Shown here in pieces: positions 1-5,355 of a stretch of 11,198 nt of DNA. Numbering within the stretch: position 1 is the first letter of the stretch; each line of letters starts with the position of its first letter. This DNA comes from JAICYJ01 sp035473255. GTDB lineage: Bacteria; Actinomycetota; Thermoleophilia; Gaiellales; JAICJC01. The stretch spans positions 1 to 11,198 of the forward strand of contig DATIOK010000142.1 of NCBI GenBank assembly GCA_035473255.1, read 5' to 3'. Both the position numbers and the translations under genes were made by a program. The notes under the pieces are model-generated. The model searched no databases and was not told the DNA's origin. It saw only the letters and a list, made by a program, of their open reading frames with translations.

Positions 1-198
1 GCCGGCCAGGCGTCCGTACAGGTTGCCGCACGCGTCCCAGCTGACCTCCAGACCTTCCTGCTCGAGCCAGGTCGCGACCAGCTCGCAGGCCTCCTGCTCG
101 GCTGCGCTCAGCCCCGGTCGGTGCGCTCCCGCGCGCCCCTCGCGCCCGATCTCAGCTAACTGGGAAAGCCGCTTGCATGGTGCGTGCTGCTCGCTCAC
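1..198 (-). CDS. M20-family amidohydrolase (carbamoylase/allantoate amidohydrolase type), N-terminal part
   Basis: Reading in from a GTG at 198, 66 codons stay open to the window edge, so this is the first 66 residues of a gene cut at base 1. The peptide has the N-terminal pattern of M20 Zn-dependent N-carbamoyl-amino-acid hydrolases and allantoate amidohydrolases: LSQLAEIGR (residues 11-19), a G-x-x-R-P-G-L-S segment (25-31), EQEACELVATWLEQEGL (34-50), then DACGNLYGRLAG (55-66), matching the family D-x-x-G-N-L-x-G-R block. Family members cleave ureido or amide bonds using a dinuclear metal site; the metal ligands lie beyond the edge. GTG 198 is chosen because it lies 16 nt after the stop of the upstream gene and gives a normal family N-terminus; no good Shine-Dalgarno or TANNNT precedes it, so translation and transcription are probably coupled to the upstream gene. 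The exact substrate cannot be told. Confidence 0.8.
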   Translation of the reverse strand, partial: MSEQHAPCKRLSQLAEIGREGRAGAHRPGLSAAEQEACELVATWLEQEGLEVSWDACGNLYGRLAG

Positions 199-214
199 CG
201 GCCTGCATCCGGCG

Positions 215-631
215 TTAGGCCGGGTGCTCGATCAGATCCTGCAGCCGCTGCGCCAGCGAGGGCAGCATGGCCACGGCGATCTGCGGGTGCTCGTGCAGCA
301 GCCCCACGAACTCGTGGCGGGCGATGGCGATCGCGCGTACGTCAGTGGCGGCTCGCACGCGGGCGCTGCGGGTGGTGTGCTCGCTGAGCAGGCTCAGCTC
401 TCCCACGAACTCGCCCGGACCGAGCTCGACGGTACGGTGCTGAAGCTCGACCGCCACGGTGCCCTCGAGGATCACGAACAGGCCGGCGCCGGGCAGGCCG
501 CGCTCGATCAGCACGGAGCCCTTGGGATGCTCGTCGATCCCGGCGATGGCGGCAGCGCGAGTGATCGCGTCGTCGTCAAGCGTCGCGAAGATCGGCACCG
601 TGCGCAGCCCTTCGATGATGGCCTCGGTCAC
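215..631 (-). CDS. Stand-alone cyclic-nucleotide-binding domain protein (Crp-like sensor, no HTH)
   Basis: The 138-residue protein is a single cNMP-binding beta-barrel: N-terminal helix (1-30), the G-x-x-L-I-x-x-G turn (38-45), FVILEGTVAV (52-61), and the phosphate-binding cassette GPGEFVGELSLLSEHTTRSARVRA (71-94), with E78, R88 and S89 at the places of CRP E72, R82 and S83. That conservation suggests real cyclic nucleotide (cAMP-type) binding. The C-terminal helix (106-135) ends the protein; there is no winged-helix DNA-binding domain, so it is not a classical Crp/Fnr regulator. The start is GTG 631, 7 nt after a TAAGAT hexamer on the minus strand and without Shine-Dalgarno, so a leaderless transcript is plausible. 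It lies 49 nt after the P1 peptidase gene and 16 nt before the M20 hydrolase gene. Its target is unknown; a role in controlling a partner by protein contact is inference. Confidence 0.88.
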   Translation of the reverse strand: MTEAIIEGLRTVPIFATLDDDAITRAAAIAGIDEHPKGSVLIERGLPGAGLFVILEGTVAVELQHRTVELGPGEFVGELSLLSEHTTRSARVRAATDVRAIAIARHEFVGLLHEHPQIAVAMLPSLAQRLQDLIEHPA

Positions 632-638
632 GGCAGGG

Positions 639-644
639 ATCTTA
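639..644 (-). promoter_or_regulatory. -10 element (TAAGAT) for the cNMP-binding gene
   Basis: TAAGAT on the minus strand ends 7 nt before the GTG at 631. This fits the TANNNT-N(6-9)-start pattern seen before most single genes in the window and suggests a leaderless transcript separate from the upstream peptidase gene. Confidence 0.5.
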
Positions 645-680
645 CGGCGCGGGTGGCGCGGGCGCTCGTCCGCGTCGCGG

Positions 681-1787
681 CTATCGCTCCTCGAACACCG
701 CAGCCACCCGGTCGCGCGGCAGCGCCGGTGACCGGTGCCCGTCTCGTCCCACCATGTCGTCGTTGGCGACTAGGGCGTTCACGGTCGCCTCCTCGACGGT
801 TTCCACGACGGCCTCGTAGAGCTCGTCCATCCACTTCCACTGCAGGAACCGCAGCGACGACGGGGCGGGGTCGCCGTCCGGGAAACCGGTCTCGAACGCG
901 CCCGGGTTAGCGGTCGAGAAGGCCAGGAACAGGTCGCCCGAGAAGTGCGATCCGCTGGTGCCGGTGCGAGCCAGGCCCAGCGGCACCCGCCGCGCCATCG
1001 CTTGGCACTGGCCGGGCAGCAGCGGGGCATCGGTGGCGATGACCGCGATCACCGACCCGGCGCCGGGCTGCGTCCGGTACGTCTCCTCGATCGGGTTGTC
1101 GTCGGCCAGCTCGGCGCCAAGCGGCTGGCCGGCGATCGTCAGCCCCGCCCGCTTTCCGAAGTTGCACTGCAGGAACGCACCCACCGTGTAGCCGCCGTCG
1201 CCCAGGTCGACAACGCGCGATGCAGTGCCCGAGCCGCCCTTGAAGGCGTAGCAGTTCATGCCGGTGCCGCCGCCGACCGAGCCCTCCTCGATCGGCCCCG
1301 GGGCCGCCGCCTGGATCGCATCGATCACGACCTGCCGGTTCACGTGCCCGCCGTTGATGTCGTTCAGATAGCCATCGTACGTCTCCGCCGCCACCGGCAG
1401 CAGCCACAGTTCCTCCAGCTCCGTGAACCGGCGCACCGCCCAATGGATGGTGGCCTCGTGCGCGATCCCGACCGCGTGCGTGTTCGTGATCGTGATCGGC
1501 CACGCAACGGTGCCGGACTCCTCGAGCCATGACACTCCGGTCATCTCGCCGTTGCCGTTCAGCGAGAACACGCCGGCAGCGCATGGATCGGCGCTGCGGT
1601 CACGCCCGCGCGGGTGGATCGCGGTGACCCCGGTGCGGACGCTCTGCCCCTCGATCAGCGTGCGGTACCCGACCTCGACCCCGGGCACGTCGGTGATCGC
1701 GTTCCACTCGCCGGGAGTGCCGGTGAACGGCACGCCCAGCGAGCGGGCGCGCGGTTTTCCGGCGGGAGTCTGGAGCTGGCTGGTCAC
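681..1787 (-). CDS. P1 family (S58, DmpA-like) L-aminopeptidase/D-esterase, self-cleaving
   Basis: A 368-residue protein covering the whole P1/S58 family. Recognisable blocks are ITDVPGVEVGY (31-41), TGVTAIHPRG (52-61), AGVFSLNGNGEMTG (71-84), the NTHAVGIAHEA block (102-112), GSVGGGTGM (169-177), FKGGSGTASR (182-191), Q-C-N-F-G (207-211), GSVIAVIATDAPLLPGQ (244-260) and SGDLFLAFSTAN (283-294). In DmpA the precursor cuts itself at Gly249-Ser250 to free the nucleophile; by motif and spacing the equivalents are G244-S245, with S283 and D285 for DmpA Ser288 and Glu290, N209 for Asn218 and Y140 for Tyr146. Such enzymes release N-terminal residues from peptides, amides or beta-peptides. Start GTG 1787 gives a normal N-terminus; it has no Shine-Dalgarno. 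It is divergent from the gene at 1834 and upstream of the cNMP and M20 genes. The assignment of residues is from memory of the family, not alignment. Confidence 0.93.
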   Translation of the reverse strand: MTSQLQTPAGKPRARSLGVPFTGTPGEWNAITDVPGVEVGYRTLIEGQSVRTGVTAIHPRGRDRSADPCAAGVFSLNGNGEMTGVSWLEESGTVAWPITITNTHAVGIAHEATIHWAVRRFTELEELWLLPVAAETYDGYLNDINGGHVNRQVVIDAIQAAAPGPIEEGSVGGGTGMNCYAFKGGSGTASRVVDLGDGGYTVGAFLQCNFGKRAGLTIAGQPLGAELADDNPIEETYRTQPGAGSVIAVIATDAPLLPGQCQAMARRVPLGLARTGTSGSHFSGDLFLAFSTANPGAFETGFPDGDPAPSSLRFLQWKWMDELYEAVVETVEEATVNALVANDDMVGRDGHRSPALPRDRVAAVFEER

Positions 1788-1799
1788 GGCGGGAGCGAC

Positions 1800-1805
1800 A
1801 GGATA
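1800..1805 (-). promoter_or_regulatory. Possible -10 element (TATCCT) for the P1 peptidase gene
   Basis: TATCCT on the minus strand lies 12 nt before the GTG at 1787, in the 46-nt divergent spacer 1788-1833. The spacing is longer than for other starts in the window, so the transcript would have a leader of a few nucleotides at most. Confidence 0.35.
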
Positions 1806-1821
1806 ACCAGCGGGCCGGTGC

Positions 1822-1827
1822 TACCCT
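1822..1827 (+). promoter_or_regulatory. -10 element (TGC-TACCCT) for the 118-aa gene
   Basis: TACCCT, preceded by TGC (an extended -10 like arrangement), ends 6 nt before ATG 1834. No Shine-Dalgarno fits in so short a leader, which suggests leaderless transcription. Confidence 0.5.
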
Positions 1828-1833
1828 CGGCGC

Positions 1834-2190
1834 ATGGCGGAGCTGCAGATCGAGGATTGCGAACTGGTGCTGCACCTATCCTCGGTCGAGAAGATGGAGG
1901 GCCTGCACGGCGACGTGCGGCTGCCGCTGTCGTCGGTCACGGGTGCCCGCTCCGTCGACGACGTGTGGCAGGAGTTGCGCGGCATGCGCGCGCCCGGCAC
2001 GGGCGTCCCCGGCACGCTGGCGGTGGGCACCTGGCGGGGCGGCTTCGGCAAGGACTTCGCCGTGGTGCACGGCCACGGCCCGGGCGTGGTCGTGGAGGTC
2101 GCCGGCGAGGAGTACGCGCGGCTGCTGGTCAGCATGGCGGACGCGGACGTGATCGCGACGCACCTGGCGACCGTGGCGTCGTCGGCCTAA
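1834..2190 (+). CDS. Conserved actinobacterial small protein, possibly PH-like fold
   Basis: The 118-residue product resembles a short protein family that I recall as common in actinobacteria, marked by the blocks LSSVEKMEGLHGDVRLPLSSV (15-35), W-Q-E-L-R-G-M-R-A-P-G-T-G-V-P-G (45-60), GTWRGGFGKDFAVVHG (65-80) and GVVVEVAGEEYARLLVSMAD (84-103). The order of short beta strands followed by a C-terminal helix would suit a PH-like fold, but no biochemical function is known to me. There is no signal peptide, membrane segment or cysteine cluster beyond one Cys (C9), so it should be cytoplasmic. ATG 1834 lies 6 nt after a -10-like TACCCT. It is divergent from the P1 peptidase and its stop is only 5 nt from the stop of the convergent zinc-binding lipoprotein gene, leaving no room for a separate terminator. 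Confidence 0.8.
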   Translation: MAELQIEDCELVLHLSSVEKMEGLHGDVRLPLSSVTGARSVDDVWQELRGMRAPGTGVPGTLAVGTWRGGFGKDFAVVHGHGPGVVVEVAGEEYARLLVSMADADVIATHLATVASSA

Positions 2191-2195
2191 GTGAG

Positions 2196-3122
2196 TCAGG
2201 CCTGGGGCGGGGGAGTGCCCAGGAACCCGGCCACCATCGCCCGCATGTTCCAGCGCTCCATCCCGATGTATGTGGCGCCGGGCGACCCCGGCGGCCCCAG
2301 CGTGTCGCCGTACAGGTTCGCGTAGACCTTGACCCCGGCCTCCGAGGCGATCTGCTGCTCGAGCGCCGGGTTCAGCGACGACTCGGTGAAGATGGCGCGC
2401 ACGTGCTCGGCTCGGATCTTGCCGATCAGGTCGGCCACGTCCTTGGCGCTGGGCTGGGCCACGGTCGAGAGCGACGGCAGCACCGAGCCCACCAGCGTGA
2501 TCCGGTAGTGCGCGGCGAAGTAGCCGAACGCGTCGTGGTTGGTGACCAGCTTCCGCTCGCCCCGCGGGACGGTCGCGATCAGGCGCGTGTTCGCGGCGTC
2601 CATCGCCCGGATCCTGGTCGCGTAGCCGCGGGCGTTGGCGCGGTAGGCATCGGCGTGTGCCGGGTCGATCGACGCCAGCCGCTCTCCCAGCGCGGTCGCC
2701 GCCCGCTCGAACAGCGTGGGGTCGTGCCACCAGTGGGGGTCGCCGGCCGGCTCCGACGAGTCGCCGGTCCGAAGCGGCAGCCCCTGCGACGCGACCCAGA
2801 CCGGCGTCCCGGGGACGGCGTTCGCCACCAGCCCGTCGATCCAGCTGTCCACCCCGACGCCTGATTCGACAACCAGCTTGGCGCCGGTCAGGGCGATCGC
2901 GGTGCTGGGGCTGGGCTCGAAATCGTGCGGGTCGACGTTGGGCTTGAGGATGCCCACCAGGTGCACGTTCTCGCCGCCCACGTGCCGCAGCAGGTCCTGC
3001 ATCTGGGTGGTGGTCGCGACCACGGTGATCTGCCCCGGGGTCGAGCTCGCGATATGGGTGGTGGTACACCCCAGGGGCAGCAGGCAGAGGGCGAGCAGCG
3101 TGAGCAGGCGGATGTGGGGCAC
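2196..3122 (-). CDS. znuA: Zinc (metal) ABC transporter substrate-binding lipoprotein, ZnuA/TroA family
   Basis: The 308-residue protein is a cluster A-I (TroA/ZnuA) metal-binding protein. It has a lipoprotein signal with lipobox LPLGC (C19), then ITVVATTTQMQDLLRHVGG (32-50), NVDPHDFEPSPS (62-73) with ligand H66, GDPHWWHDP (127-135) with H130 or H133, NHDAFGYFAAHY (195-206) with H196, the AIFTESSLNPAL stretch (243-254), and the C-terminal YANLYGDTLG (267-276) supplying D273. These are the expected Zn/Mn ligands. The long His/Asp-rich loop of many ZnuA proteins is absent; only a short acidic stretch (121-129) stands there. Zinc rather than manganese is inferred from the divergent Zur-type regulator gene. 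GTG 3122 gives a normal signal peptide and lies 9 nt after TAGGCT. The protein should be tethered outside the cytoplasmic membrane and feed the ATPase/permease encoded at 3597-5211. Confidence 0.93.
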   Translation of the reverse strand: MPHIRLLTLLALCLLPLGCTTTHIASSTPGQITVVATTTQMQDLLRHVGGENVHLVGILKPNVDPHDFEPSPSTAIALTGAKLVVESGVGVDSWIDGLVANAVPGTPVWVASQGLPLRTGDSSEPAGDPHWWHDPTLFERAATALGERLASIDPAHADAYRANARGYATRIRAMDAANTRLIATVPRGERKLVTNHDAFGYFAAHYRITLVGSVLPSLSTVAQPSAKDVADLIGKIRAEHVRAIFTESSLNPALEQQIASEAGVKVYANLYGDTLGPPGSPGATYIGMERWNMRAMVAGFLGTPPPQA

Positions 3123-3131
3123 GGGCCGGTC

Positions 3132-3137
3132 AGCCTA
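3132..3137 (-). promoter_or_regulatory. -10 element (TAGGCT) for znuA
   Basis: TAGGCT on the minus strand ends 9 nt before GTG 3122. An overlapping alternative, TATGCT (3142-3137, minus strand), lies just upstream. The palindrome at 3144-3158 would cover the region immediately upstream of either hexamer, where a bound repressor would block polymerase. Confidence 0.45.
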
Positions 3138-3143
3138 GCATAA

Positions 3144-3158
3144 TGACAACCGGTTTCA
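3144..3158. promoter_or_regulatory. Candidate Zur box (TGACAACCGGTTTCA)
   Basis: This 15-bp site is a near-palindrome around base 3151: 5 of 7 position pairs match, with outer half-sites TGA and TCA. The 7-1-7 layout with TGA...TCA ends resembles actinobacterial Zur boxes (TGAAAAT-x-ATTTTCA type). It lies between the divergent znuA and zur-znuCB genes, directly next to the znuA -10. Function as a Zur operator is inference from form and place. Confidence 0.6.
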
Positions 3159-3172
3159 CTATCGTTTGTTGC

Positions 3173-3187
3173 GAACGGACACCGTTC
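3173..3187. promoter_or_regulatory. Perfect inverted repeat GAACGG-ACA-CCGTTC, candidate second operator
   Basis: A perfect 6-3-6 inverted repeat ends 4 nt before the TAGAGT hexamer of the regulator gene, in the -35 zone. Its centre (3180) is 29 bp from the centre of the TGA...TCA site. It could be a second Zur-type operator for the zur-znuCB side, or a site for another factor; the sequence differs clearly from the first site. Confidence 0.45.
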
Positions 3188-3191
3188 CCAG

Positions 3192-3197
3192 TAGAGT
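3192..3197 (+). promoter_or_regulatory. -10 element (TAGAGT) for zur
   Basis: TAGAGT ends 8 nt before GTG 3206. It supports GTG 3206 over the upstream ATG at 3143, which would lie on the far side of both palindromes and of the -10. Confidence 0.5.
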
Positions 3198-3205
3198 TCC
3201 GGCGC

Positions 3206-3613
3206 GTGGAACCGGGACGCAACCGCAAGAACCGGATGGCGCTGCTCGAGGCCGGCCGCTCGATGAACCGCGCCTTCAGCGTGCGCGAGCTGCACACGGC
3301 TGCCCGCGACGCCGCCCCCAGGCTGGGGCTGACGACTGCGTATCGGACTATGGAACGCTGGCGCGAGGAGGGCTGGGCCGAGGAAGCCGGCACCCGCAGC
3401 GGCGAGGCCGTCTACGTGCTGTGCGCCGCGCAGGGGCACCACCACCACGTCGTCTGCGTCGACTGCGGCGCCACCGCGCTGCTCGAGGGCTGCGCGCTCG
3501 AGCCCGCCCGCGAGTCGGCCCGCACCGCCGGCTTCGACCTGCTCGATGCGGCGCTGGGCTCGCTGCCCGCGCGGTGCCAGGCCTGTGCCGGGGCCGATGA
3601 GCAGTCCGCCTAG
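3206..3613 (+). CDS. zur: Fur-family regulator, Zur type (zinc uptake regulator)
   Basis: From GTG 3206 the product has 135 residues, normal for Fur/Zur. It has an N-terminal winged helix with the recognition segment LGLTTAYRTMERWREEGW (40-57), the hinge, then the dimerisation domain with a His cluster H78-H81 followed by C84-V-D-C87 and a second pair C124-Q-A-C127, the two CxxC pairs that form the structural zinc site in many Fur-family proteins. The four-His stretch supplies sensing ligands. Zur rather than Fur or Mur is inferred because the gene is in one operon with a ZnuC/ZnuB pair and divergent from ZnuA. An ATG at 3143 in the same frame would add 21 residues, but that stretch covers the promoter and operator-like sites, so GTG 3206 is preferred. 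The last 17 nt overlap the ATPase gene start. Expected action: with zinc bound, represses both divergent promoters. Confidence 0.88.
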   Translation: MEPGRNRKNRMALLEAGRSMNRAFSVRELHTAARDAAPRLGLTTAYRTMERWREEGWAEEAGTRSGEAVYVLCAAQGHHHHVVCVDCGATALLEGCALEPARESARTAGFDLLDAALGSLPARCQACAGADEQSA

Positions 3614-4364
3614 CGCAGCGCCGGCCACAGCCGCCGCGCTGCTGGACAGGGTCACCGTCGCCTACGGCCCGCACGTCGCCCTGGACGACGTCTCGCTGGA
3701 GCTGCCGCGCGGCAGCATCATCGGGCTGATCGGCCCCAACGGGGCCGGCAAGACGACGCTGCTGCGGACGCTGCTGGGCATGCTATCGCCGCGCAGCGGC
3801 AGCATCGACGTGACGCTGCCGGTCGGCTACATGCCGCAGCTGGGCCCGGCCGCCTGGGACTTTCCGCTGACCGCGCTCGACGTCGCCCTGCAGGGCGGCT
3901 ACCGGCGCACCGGCTGGCTGCGGCGCCCCGGCGCAGCGGAGCGGCGGTCGGCACGCGAGGCGCTGGGCGCGGTCGGGCTGGAACACATGGCCGGCCGTCA
4001 GATCGGCCAGCTCTCCGGAGGCCAGCGCCAGCGGGTGCTGCTGGCCCGGACGCTGATGCAGGACGCGTCGCTGCTGCTGCTGGACGAGCCGCTGTCAGGC
4101 GCGGACGCCGCCACCGAGGCCGCGTTCCTAGAGACGCTGCGGGGCCTGGGCGAGCAGGGCCGGACGGTCGTTGTCTCGACCCACGACCTGGGCTGGTCGG
4201 CCGCCCACTGCGACCTGCTGTGCCTGCTTTCGACCCGCGTGATCTCGTTCGGGCCGCCGGCGCAGGCGCTCAGCTCCGAGCGTCTGGCGGAGGCCTACGG
4301 CGGCGCCATGCTGGTGGTGGGGGGAGTGCACATCCTGGCGCCGGAGGGCCATCACAGCCACTGA
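3597..4364 (+). CDS. znuC: Zinc ABC transporter ATP-binding protein, ZnuC type
   Basis: The 255-residue protein is a complete ABC ATPase: A-loop Y23, Walker A GPNGAGKT (46-53), Q-loop Q81 in GYMPQ, signature LSGGQRQR (139-146), Walker B LLLLDEP (159-165), D-loop, and switch H196 in STHD. Overall layout fits the metal-type ABC ATPases that work with ABC-3 permeases. The C-terminus ends in G-H-H-S-H, a small His-rich tail that could bind metal, as seen in some zinc transporter ATPases; that is inference. ATG 3597 is taken as start: it lies 17 nt before the zur stop and gives a short N-terminal lead before the first strand. Translational coupling to zur is likely. The stop TGA is followed after one base by the permease ATG. 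It powers zinc import through the permease at 4366. Confidence 0.92.
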   Translation: MSSPPSAAPATAAALLDRVTVAYGPHVALDDVSLELPRGSIIGLIGPNGAGKTTLLRTLLGMLSPRSGSIDVTLPVGYMPQLGPAAWDFPLTALDVALQGGYRRTGWLRRPGAAERRSAREALGAVGLEHMAGRQIGQLSGGQRQRVLLARTLMQDASLLLLDEPLSGADAATEAAFLETLRGLGEQGRTVVVSTHDLGWSAAHCDLLCLLSTRVISFGPPAQALSSERLAEAYGGAMLVVGGVHILAPEGHHSH

Positions 4365-4365
4365 T

Positions 4366-5211
4366 ATGCACTACCTGACCGACCCGCTCCAGTTCGAGTT
4401 CATGCGCCGCGCGTTGATGGCGATCGTGCTGACCGGCATCGCCTCGGGCGTGCTCGGAAGCTACGTGGTGCTGCGCGGGCTGGCGTTCATCGGCGACGCA
4501 CTCACGCACGCCGTGTTCCCGGGCATCGTGGTTGCGGTGGCGCTCGGCCGCAGCATCCTGCTGGGAGCGCTGGTGGTGGGGCTGATCACGGCGCTCGGCA
4601 TCGCCACCGTCAGCCGTGGCCGGCGGGTCAGCGAGGACACGGCTATCGGCATCCTGTTTGCCGCGATGTTCGCGCTGGGCGTGGTGCTGGTCTCGACCCT
4701 GGCCGCCTACCAGCGTGACGTGGCCGATCTCCTGTTCGGCCAGATCCTGGCCGTGTCGCAGAGCGACCTGTACCTGGCTGCGGGCACGACGGCCATCGCC
4801 GTGGTGACCACGGTGCTGCTGAACAAGGAGCTGTCGCTGATCGGCTTTGACCGCGACATGGCGCTGGCCATGCGCTATCCGGTGTTCCTGCTCGACCTGG
4901 TGCTGCTGGGACTGATCACGCTCGCGATCGTGGTGTCGCTGCAGGCGATCGGCAACATCCTGGTGCTGGCGATGCTGGTCACGCCCGCGGCCACCGCCCG
5001 GCTGCTCACCCAGCGGCTGGCCACCATGCAGCTGCTGTCCGCGGCGCTGGGCGTGGCGGCCGGCGTCATCGGCCTGTACATCTCGTTCTGGTGGAACGTG
5101 GCATCCGGCGGCGCTGTGGTGCTGACGACGACGGCCATCTTCTTCGTCGTGTTTGCGGCCGTGGAGCTGGGCCCGCGGTTTCAACCGAGGTCTGGGTTAG
5201 GGAGCGGATGA
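4366..5211 (+). CDS. znuB: Zinc ABC transporter permease, ABC-3 (ZnuB) family
   Basis: The 281-residue, very hydrophobic protein matches the ABC-3 family of zinc/manganese permeases. Clear family stretches are FMRRALMAIVLTGIASGVLG (12-31), VVLRGLAFIGDALTHAVFPG (34-53), where the conserved L-x-F-x-x-D-A-L-x-H-A segment sits, SEDTAIGILFAAMFALGVVL (89-108), LLFGQILAVS (122-131) and the ILVLAMLVTPAATARLLTQR block near residue 200. About eight membrane helices can be seen. It starts one base after the ATPase stop, so the two are co-translated. No further gene of the operon follows; a 144-nt spacer with an inverted repeat comes next. Length and content are usual for the family; nothing seems missing. 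Confidence 0.93.
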   Translation: MHYLTDPLQFEFMRRALMAIVLTGIASGVLGSYVVLRGLAFIGDALTHAVFPGIVVAVALGRSILLGALVVGLITALGIATVSRGRRVSEDTAIGILFAAMFALGVVLVSTLAAYQRDVADLLFGQILAVSQSDLYLAAGTTAIAVVTTVLLNKELSLIGFDRDMALAMRYPVFLLDLVLLGLITLAIVVSLQAIGNILVLAMLVTPAATARLLTQRLATMQLLSAALGVAAGVIGLYISFWWNVASGGAVVLTTTAIFFVVFAAVELGPRFQPRSGLGSG

Positions 5212-5263
5212 TCCGTCGCGGGCTTGTTGCACTCGCCGCCACGGTGCGGGCACGGCGACGAAC

Positions 5264-5308
5264 GAGCCATTCCACGTGATCGTGGTCTGCTGATCGATCC
5301 AATGGCTC
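5264..5308. repeat. Inverted repeat GAGCCATT/AATGGCTC with nested hairpin
   Basis: GAGCCATT (5264-5271) and AATGGCTC (5301-5308) are a perfect 8-bp inverted repeat. Inside lies a perfect hairpin CCACG-TGAT-CGTGG (5272-5285) stacked directly on the first arm, then a GATCGATC palindrome (5292-5299). The whole could fold into a branched structure. No U-rich tail follows, so it is not a standard intrinsic terminator; it may be a rho-independent-like end of the znu operon or an operator for the next gene. Confidence 0.5.
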
Positions 5309-5342
5309 TCAGACCGGCGCGTAGCGCGGTGGGTCATCCGGA

Positions 5343-5348
5343 TATTGT
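5343..5348 (+). promoter_or_regulatory. -10 element (TATTGT) for the HTH_42 gene
   Basis: TATTGT ends 7 nt before ATG 5356, the same arrangement as at other starts here. It supports ATG 5356 as the start rather than ATG 5224, 44 codons upstream in the same frame. Confidence 0.5.
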
Positions 5349-5355
5349 CGGGCAC

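Noticed and set aside
23..910. 295-codon plus-strand open frame
   Set aside because: It is antisense to the M20, cNMP-binding and P1 peptidase genes, which all have recognisable families.
1614..2864. 416-codon plus-strand open frame
   Set aside because: It crosses the P1 peptidase start, the 118-aa gene and part of znuA in wrong frames; no domain is seen.
1876..3069. 397-codon minus-strand open frame
   Set aside because: It is the alternative frame of znuA and antisense to the 118-aa gene; composition is that of a shadow.
3143..3205. Upstream ATG 3143 as start of the zur gene
   Set aside because: It would place the operator-like palindromes and -10 hexamer within the coding region; the Fur-family N-terminus fits GTG 3206.
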